From contig NZ_CP009571.1 of assembly GCF_000764535.1 (NCBI RefSeq), positions 2,847,001-2,911,000 of the forward strand: a stretch of DNA of 64,000 nucleotides, read 5' to 3'. The notes under the pieces were generated by a model that was given only the letters and a program-made list of their open reading frames with translations, had not been told where the DNA came from and did not search any database. Origin of the DNA: Sphingomonas taxi. Its GTDB lineage: Bacteria; Pseudomonadota; Alphaproteobacteria; Sphingomonadales; Sphingomonadaceae. The position numbers and the translations under genes were made by a program. Position 1 is the first letter of the stretch; each line of letters begins with the position of its first letter. This document shows, piece by piece, positions 63,995 through 64,000 of the stretch.

Positions 63995-64000
63995 CACTCT

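Overview
The window reads as chromosomal DNA of a sphingomonad (Sphingomonas or a close alphaproteobacterial relative). It has high GC and codon use to match, three large TonB-dependent receptors, a CcrM-type GANTC methyltransferase, an aa3-oxidase subunit IV-like peptide next to a pnt operon, DUF2147/DUF1272/DUF6445 proteins, and several families of palindromic intergenic repeats that I recognise from this group. No phage, IS element, CRISPR array or replication origin was seen.

Layout. 1-1780: end of an EmrA-like adaptor and its outer-membrane efflux lipoprotein, separated by repeats. 1805-3967: hybrid histidine kinase. 3984-8675 (minus strand): a VirJ/AcvB-like hydrolase, a DUF2147 protein, MprF and a CitE-like lyase, probably a lysyl-phosphatidylglycerol module. 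8793-10395: GH16 enzyme and a lipoprotein. 10473-14538: PhoD phosphatase and a TonB receptor, each preceded by a Pho-box-like direct repeat.

14838-40107 is the most distinctive region: a carbohydrate-utilisation locus with GH2, GH127, GH30, two GH43 enzymes, a GH35-like galactosidase, a GntR/FadR regulator, a TonB receptor, a GH43 with CBM13 that keeps the residue pattern of exo-beta-1,3-galactanases, a small secreted protein, a DUF6445 protein, a flavin-dependent halogenase, GH31 and a second TonB receptor. The enzyme set fits stepwise breakdown of type II arabinogalactan (plant arabinogalactan-protein): the side-chain arabinose, the beta-1,6-galactan branches and the beta-1,3-galactan backbone each have a matching enzyme. 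A repeated ATGT-nnn-ACAT palindrome lies in front of most of its transcription units and is the likely operator of the local GntR regulator.

40126-45558: HxlR regulator diverging from a short-chain dehydrogenase, TypA/BipA, a TelA protein with a membrane partner, and tRNA-Val(TAC). 45614-50327 (minus): a MarR-like regulator, then a transhydrogenase operon into which a hicAB toxin-antitoxin pair is inserted with start/stop junctions only a few bases apart. 50483-54690: sigma-54 activator, second dehydrogenase, bestrophin-like channel and FolP. 54990-59771 (minus): CcrM, RNase HII, ThiD, DUF1272 and GlmM. 59831-63874: a dicarboxylate-type symporter, a peptide transporter, a nitroreductase and a small GntR regulator.

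Two arrangements deserve most attention: the arabinogalactan locus with its shared operator and an unexplained halogenase/DUF6445 cassette, and the hicAB pair nested inside the pnt operon. All family assignments come from reading motifs and organisation by eye; no database search was made.
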